Under the pieces are notes generated by a model. The model saw nothing but the letters and a program-made list of their open reading frames with translations. It was not told where the DNA came from and did no database searches. Source: Falsibacillus pallidus (GTDB lineage Bacteria > Bacillota > Bacilli > Bacillales > DSM-25281). Taken from it: a stretch of 64,000 bases of DNA. The position numbers and the translations under genes were made by a program. Where the stretch lies: contig NZ_QQAY01000002.1 in the NCBI RefSeq assembly GCF_003350505.1, positions 1-64,000 on the forward strand, in the 5' to 3' direction. Shown here piece by piece: positions 61,028-64,000 of the stretch; position 1 is the first letter of the stretch; every line of letters begins with the position of its first letter.

Positions 61028-63091
61028 TTATATTTGTCGGTTCCAATGGCGGTGTTTTTTCAGTGCATCTACAAATGAATTGTAGAAATTGTCATTTTCC
61101 TCATCTGATTTTAGTGTGATGACGCCATCTTCAGCAGAATCGACCATTCCGAGGGTAGAAAGAAGCTCTGTCCCTTCGTGGCAGGCTCCGACTGTTTTGA
61201 AATGTCCAAATGCTTCTTGTAGGAAAATGACAGCATCCCGGTTGGACTGAATGGAATCAATGCTATCCTTTCCTCCAGGAAGGTAAATCCCATCATACAA
61301 GACGGAATCACAAGTCAGGAAGGTTTGGTCGACTTCCATTTCTTCACCATTGCCGCCTTTGACATTTCCTTGAGAACTGCTGATAATCTCGGCTTCGGCT
61401 CCAGCATCGTTCAAAGCTTTGATTAATTGGTGCGTATTTTCATAATGGAATCCATCTTCAACAAGGATGCCCACTTTTCTTGTTTTCGCCGTTTTGACAG
61501 TGTTCATTTGACTGAGAGCTTCTGAAGATCTCTCCTCGGTGGAAGGGGAGGCGTCTTCAGGCACTTTCAACCCTAGCCCTTTGGCAACTTCTCCTGAAAG
61601 ATAAGTACAAACCTTGCTGAACATGTTGACTACCTGTTGTTTAACATCCTTGCTTTTTACTTTCCCTAGTTCAAAACGGAAAGCGTTAATGATATGTTCT
61701 TTTTCAACATCTGACATACTATTCCAGAACAATTTTGCCTGGGAGTAGTGGTCGTCAAAGCTTTTGCTTCGATTTCGGACTTTTTGTCCTTCTACTTTTT
61801 CTTGATAGTGGGCGTACCCGCCATCCTTTTCAGAAGAAGGGGAGGGCTCGTTGTTCTGCAATGAATTTTTATGATAGGATACTGGACCTTTATTGATGGT
61901 CATCCTGTTGTATCCATCACGCTGGTTATTATGAAACGGGCAAACTGGACGATTGATCGGGATTTCATGGAAGTTCGGTCCGCCAAGACGGATTAATTGA
62001 GTATCGGTGTAAGAGAATAAACGCCCTTGAAGAAGGGGGTCATTCGTGAAATCAATCCCTGGGACTACATGGCCTGGATGGAATGCTACCTGTTCCGTTT
62101 CAGCGAAAACATTATCTACATTTCTATTCAAGACCATCTTACCAACAATTTTGACTGGGACGAGTTCTTCCGGCCAAAGCTTTGTTGGATCAAGAACGTC
62201 AAAATCGTACTTGAATTCATCTTCTTCCTTAATCAGCTGGACACCCAGTTCATATTCAGGGTACTGGCCGTTTTCGATGGATTCCCAAAGATCCCTGCGA
62301 TGAAAATCCGGATCTTTGCCGTTCAATCTTTGCGCCTCATCCCAAACAAGGGAGTGCACACCAAGCTTTGGCTTCCAATGGAACTTCACAAAATGAGCCT
62401 GGCCTTCTTCATTCACAAAACGGTATGTATGCACACCGAATCCTTCCATCATGCGATAGCTTCTAGGGATTGCACGATCGGACATAGCCCACATTACCAT
62501 ATGTGCAGACTCAGTATTATTGGCGATGAAATCCCAAAATGTATCGTGTGCAGAAGCTGCCTGAGGCATTTCGTTATGAGGTTCAGGCTTAAGTGCATGC
62601 ACAAGATCGGGGAATTTGATAGCATCTTGAATGAAGAAAACCGGTATGTTATTCCCTACTAGATCATAGTTTCCTTCCTGCGTATAAAATTTCGTCGAAA
62701 ATCCACGTGCATCCCTTACAGCATCTGCGGACCCGCGAGATCCTGCAACGGTTGAGAACCTAACAAATACAGGTGTTTTAACTGAAGGATCCTGGAGAAA
62801 TCCAGCCTTGGTGAATTCTTTCATATTTTCATAGACTTCAAATTCGCCGTGTGCAGCAAAGCCGCGGGCATGGACGACTCTTTCCGGTATTCTTTCATGA
62901 TCGAAATGGGTCATCTTTTCTCGAAAATGGAAGTCCTCCATTAATGTAGGGCCGCGTTCGCCAGCTTTGAGGGAATGTTCTGTATCCGATACTTTCAACC
63001 CTTGGTTGGTGGTTAATTTTTTTCCTGCGTCATCCGAACGGAATTCATCGAGCTGTTCGTCTTTGCTGTTTTTATTTTGATCTTGGCTCAT
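61028..63091 (-). CDS. katE: Large-subunit catalase KatE
   Basis: 687 residues, the large clade II catalase (HPII type). Catalytic His is in V-V-H-A-R-G-F-A-A-H-G (about 72), with the distal Asn region N-N-I-P-V-F-F-I-Q-D. The heme-ligand Tyr is in R-L-F-S-Y-T-D-T-Q. A C-terminal DJ-1/GATase-like domain begins at about residue 530 with R-K-V-G-I-L-V-E-D-G. It destroys H2O2. B. subtilis katE is sigma-B dependent, and a sigma-B-like promoter lies upstream here. Confidence 0.95.
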   Translation of the reverse strand: MSQDQNKNSKDEQLDEFRSDDAGKKLTTNQGLKVSDTEHSLKAGERGPTLMEDFHFREKMTHFDHERIPERVVHARGFAAHGEFEVYENMKEFTKAGFLQDPSVKTPVFVRFSTVAGSRGSADAVRDARGFSTKFYTQEGNYDLVGNNIPVFFIQDAIKFPDLVHALKPEPHNEMPQAASAHDTFWDFIANNTESAHMVMWAMSDRAIPRSYRMMEGFGVHTYRFVNEEGQAHFVKFHWKPKLGVHSLVWDEAQRLNGKDPDFHRRDLWESIENGQYPEYELGVQLIKEEDEFKYDFDVLDPTKLWPEELVPVKIVGKMVLNRNVDNVFAETEQVAFHPGHVVPGIDFTNDPLLQGRLFSYTDTQLIRLGGPNFHEIPINRPVCPFHNNQRDGYNRMTINKGPVSYHKNSLQNNEPSPSSEKDGGYAHYQEKVEGQKVRNRSKSFDDHYSQAKLFWNSMSDVEKEHIINAFRFELGKVKSKDVKQQVVNMFSKVCTYLSGEVAKGLGLKVPEDASPSTEERSSEALSQMNTVKTAKTRKVGILVEDGFHYENTHQLIKALNDAGAEAEIISSSQGNVKGGNGEEMEVDQTFLTCDSVLYDGIYLPGGKDSIDSIQSNRDAVIFLQEAFGHFKTVGACHEGTELLSTLGMVDSAEDGVITLKSDEENDNFYNSFVDALKKHRHWNRQI

Positions 63092-63153
63092 GTTTCAAGT
63101 TCCTCCCTTGTTCAAATATTCAGGATGGCAGCGTTAATCGCCATTGCTTTGCT

Positions 63154-63179
63154 TTATCCTAAATGAAGAGAGGTTAAAC
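63154..63179 (-). promoter_or_regulatory. Sigma-B-type promoter of katE
   Basis: On the bottom strand GTTTAA (63179-63174), 14-bp spacer, GGATAA (63159-63154). The -35 is the exact sigma-B consensus; the -10 matches GGGTAT at four of six. Confidence 0.7.
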
Positions 63180-63289
63180 TTTAATGGGAAAAATAGTAGA
63201 AGAATAATCATGGAAAAGAAGAGAGGAGCATGTTCACACTTTGTATGAAAATTCACAAAGAATTTTTTTATGGAAGAAAAAATTTATGA

Positions 63290-63352
63290 TATAATGAACT
63301 AAACCATTTTCTTTACTTTTTATACCCCGTTCGAACGCTGAACGGGGTTCTT
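63290..63352 (+). ncRNA. Possible short RNA between katE and csp
   Basis: A TATAAT at 63290-63295 is followed about 30 bases later by a strong hairpin CCCCGTTC/GAACGGGG (63324-63346) and TTCTTTA. No reading frame with a ribosome site fits between. It could be a small RNA of about 50 bases or the terminator of an unseen transcript. The -35 is weak. Confidence 0.3.
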
Positions 63353-63383
63353 TATGTTTATAGCCGAAAAGCAGTTAGGTGAA

Positions 63384-63420
63384 ATAAAAAGAACAGACCC
63401 TGCAAGCAGGGTCTGTTCAT
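63384..63420 (-). terminator. Intrinsic terminator after csp
   Basis: Stem GAACAGACCCTGC/GCAGGGTCTGTTC; on the bottom strand followed by TTTTTA. Confidence 0.9.
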
Positions 63421-63437
63421 ATGTTTTGTAGCGTTAA

Positions 63438-63638
63438 TTATGCTTTATTAACGTTAGCTGCTTGTGGTCCACGAGCACCTTGTTCTACTTCGAAAGTCAC
63501 GTCTTGACCTTCTTCTAGAGTTTTGAAACCATCACCTTGGATAGCTGAGAAATGTACGAATACATCTTCTCCACCTTCGCGCTCGATGAATCCGAAACCT
63601 TTTTCTGCATTAAACCATTTTACTTTACCGTTTTCCAT
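63438..63638 (-). CDS. csp: Cold-shock protein (CspB-like)
   Basis: 66 residues, a complete cold-shock domain with both RNA-binding motifs: K-G-F-G-F-I-E (RNP1) and V-F-V-H-F (RNP2), beginning [10 protein letters not shown]. It binds single-stranded RNA and eases folding and translation, mostly in the cold. Start ATG follows GAGGAGGCAACAAT. The AT-rich stretch upstream probably holds a long 5' leader, as other csp genes have. Confidence 0.95.
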   Translation of the reverse strand: MENGKVKWFNAEKGFGFIEREGGEDVFVHFSAIQGDGFKTLEEGQDVTFEVEQGARGPQAANVNKA

Positions 63639-63887
63639 TATTGTTGCCTCCTCGTGCGTTTAACACACAATCTTATTACTATTCTTGCTCTTAATGATAT
63701 CCTAGCGAAAAAGCATTGCTGTTCTTCACTCAACATATCGAGCAAAAATAATTCTTCCTTAGCATAACAAAAAGAATGAAAATAGGCAAGTGAAGTTCAT
63801 ATATAGTTGTAAAAGAATATTTTTTAAAAGGGATTCAATAGAAAACATCGAATAGATATTGAAAGAGGTATAAAGGGGGAAAAGGAA

Positions 63888-64000
63888 TTGGCATTTCAAA
63901 AGGCGATCAAAGGTTCCTTGTTCATCCACGTTCTCTATTTTTTGATCATCAGTATTTATGGATATTTGAAAGCGTTTTCTTATAAAGGTGGAGTTCCAAC
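63888..64000 (+). CDS. Start of an unrecognised membrane protein (partial)
   Basis: A frame from TTG at 63888 runs off the window end (37 codons). AAAGGGGGAAAAGG lies just upstream. Residues about 10-27 form a hydrophobic helix (F-I-H-V-L-Y-F-L-I-I-S-I-Y). The family cannot be told from the fragment. Confidence 0.5.
   Translation, partial: MAFQKAIKGSLFIHVLYFLIISIYGYLKAFSYKGGVP

Noticed and set aside
62027-62662. 211-codon top-strand frame inside katE
   Set aside because: Shadow of the catalase gene; no ribosome site.
1-64000. CRISPR arrays, tRNA or rRNA genes, prophage
   Set aside because: No regularly spaced direct repeats, no tRNA-like cloverleaf with a T-loop motif and no phage structural genes were seen on either strand.

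Overview
The window is about 64 kb of AT-rich chromosome from an endospore-forming Bacillaceae (Bacillus or a close genus). The evidence is the run sirA - yneF - Spo0E-like phosphatase - ccdA - yneI - ccdC - yneK, which follows the Bacillus subtilis gene order, together with AGGAGG-type ribosome sites, frequent TTG/GTG starts, T-box leaders, a Spo0A box, a CcpA cre site, a sigma-B promoter and B. subtilis-like KatE, LytST, MscL, CcdA and Csp. No rRNA, tRNA, CRISPR array, prophage or plasmid module is visible. The species cannot be named from this window.

Layout. 1-310: 3' end of a group II intron and one copy of a ~180 bp repeat. 466-5595: the sporulation/cytochrome c maturation cluster with a CBO0543-type membrane gene inserted. 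5.9-8.9 kb: a lipoprotein, a solo IS605-type TnpB element, a second copy of the ~180 bp repeat and a STAS-only protein. 9-24.9 kb: SMR pump, sbcDC, CorA, CoaW, MenA, T-box-controlled ProRS, MscL, LytST with CstA and a coupled 50-aa membrane peptide, and PanE. 25-34.5 kb: an RsbR stressosome paralogue, membrane and lipoproteins, an acyl-CoA dehydrogenase and a SwrC-type RND pump. 35-44.5 kb: a MraY-like enzyme, YciI, HAD and GNAT proteins, an ABC-F ATPase behind an elaborate leader-peptide attenuator, Mn-pyrophosphatase, an ECF sigma/anti-sigma pair and a K+/H+ antiporter. 44.5-50.7 kb: T-box-controlled archaeal-type AspRS and a GntR-ABC-permease-ECF sigma operon. 50.8-64 kb: small acidic proteins, MBL hydrolase, rhomboid, a GDYXXLXY protein, DMT exporter, AzoR, an SgrR-like regulator divergent from an MFS pump, KatE, a cold-shock protein and the start of one more membrane gene.

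How they fit together. Several genes belong to stress and stationary-phase control: Spo0A-linked sirA, the Spo0E-like phosphatase, the RsbR-type proteins feeding sigma-B, the sigma-B promoter of katE, and two ECF sigma factors. LytST-CstA with a cre site suggests carbon-dependent uptake of pyruvate or a similar compound. Two aminoacyl-tRNA synthetases of archaeal/eukaryal type each have their own T-box, with Pro (CCT) and probable Asp (GAC) specifiers. The most striking regulatory structure is the 38.1-38.4 kb leader: a 12-residue peptide whose coding RNA can form a long hairpin with downstream RNA or pair with the terminator of the attenuator, directly before an ABC-F ribosome-protection-type gene.

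Three intergenic repeats of ~115 bp (and a divergent fourth) and two copies of the ~180 bp repeat punctuate gene borders. Six small genes lie outside the usual length cut-offs (1910, 23797, 38185, 44980, 50844, 56837).
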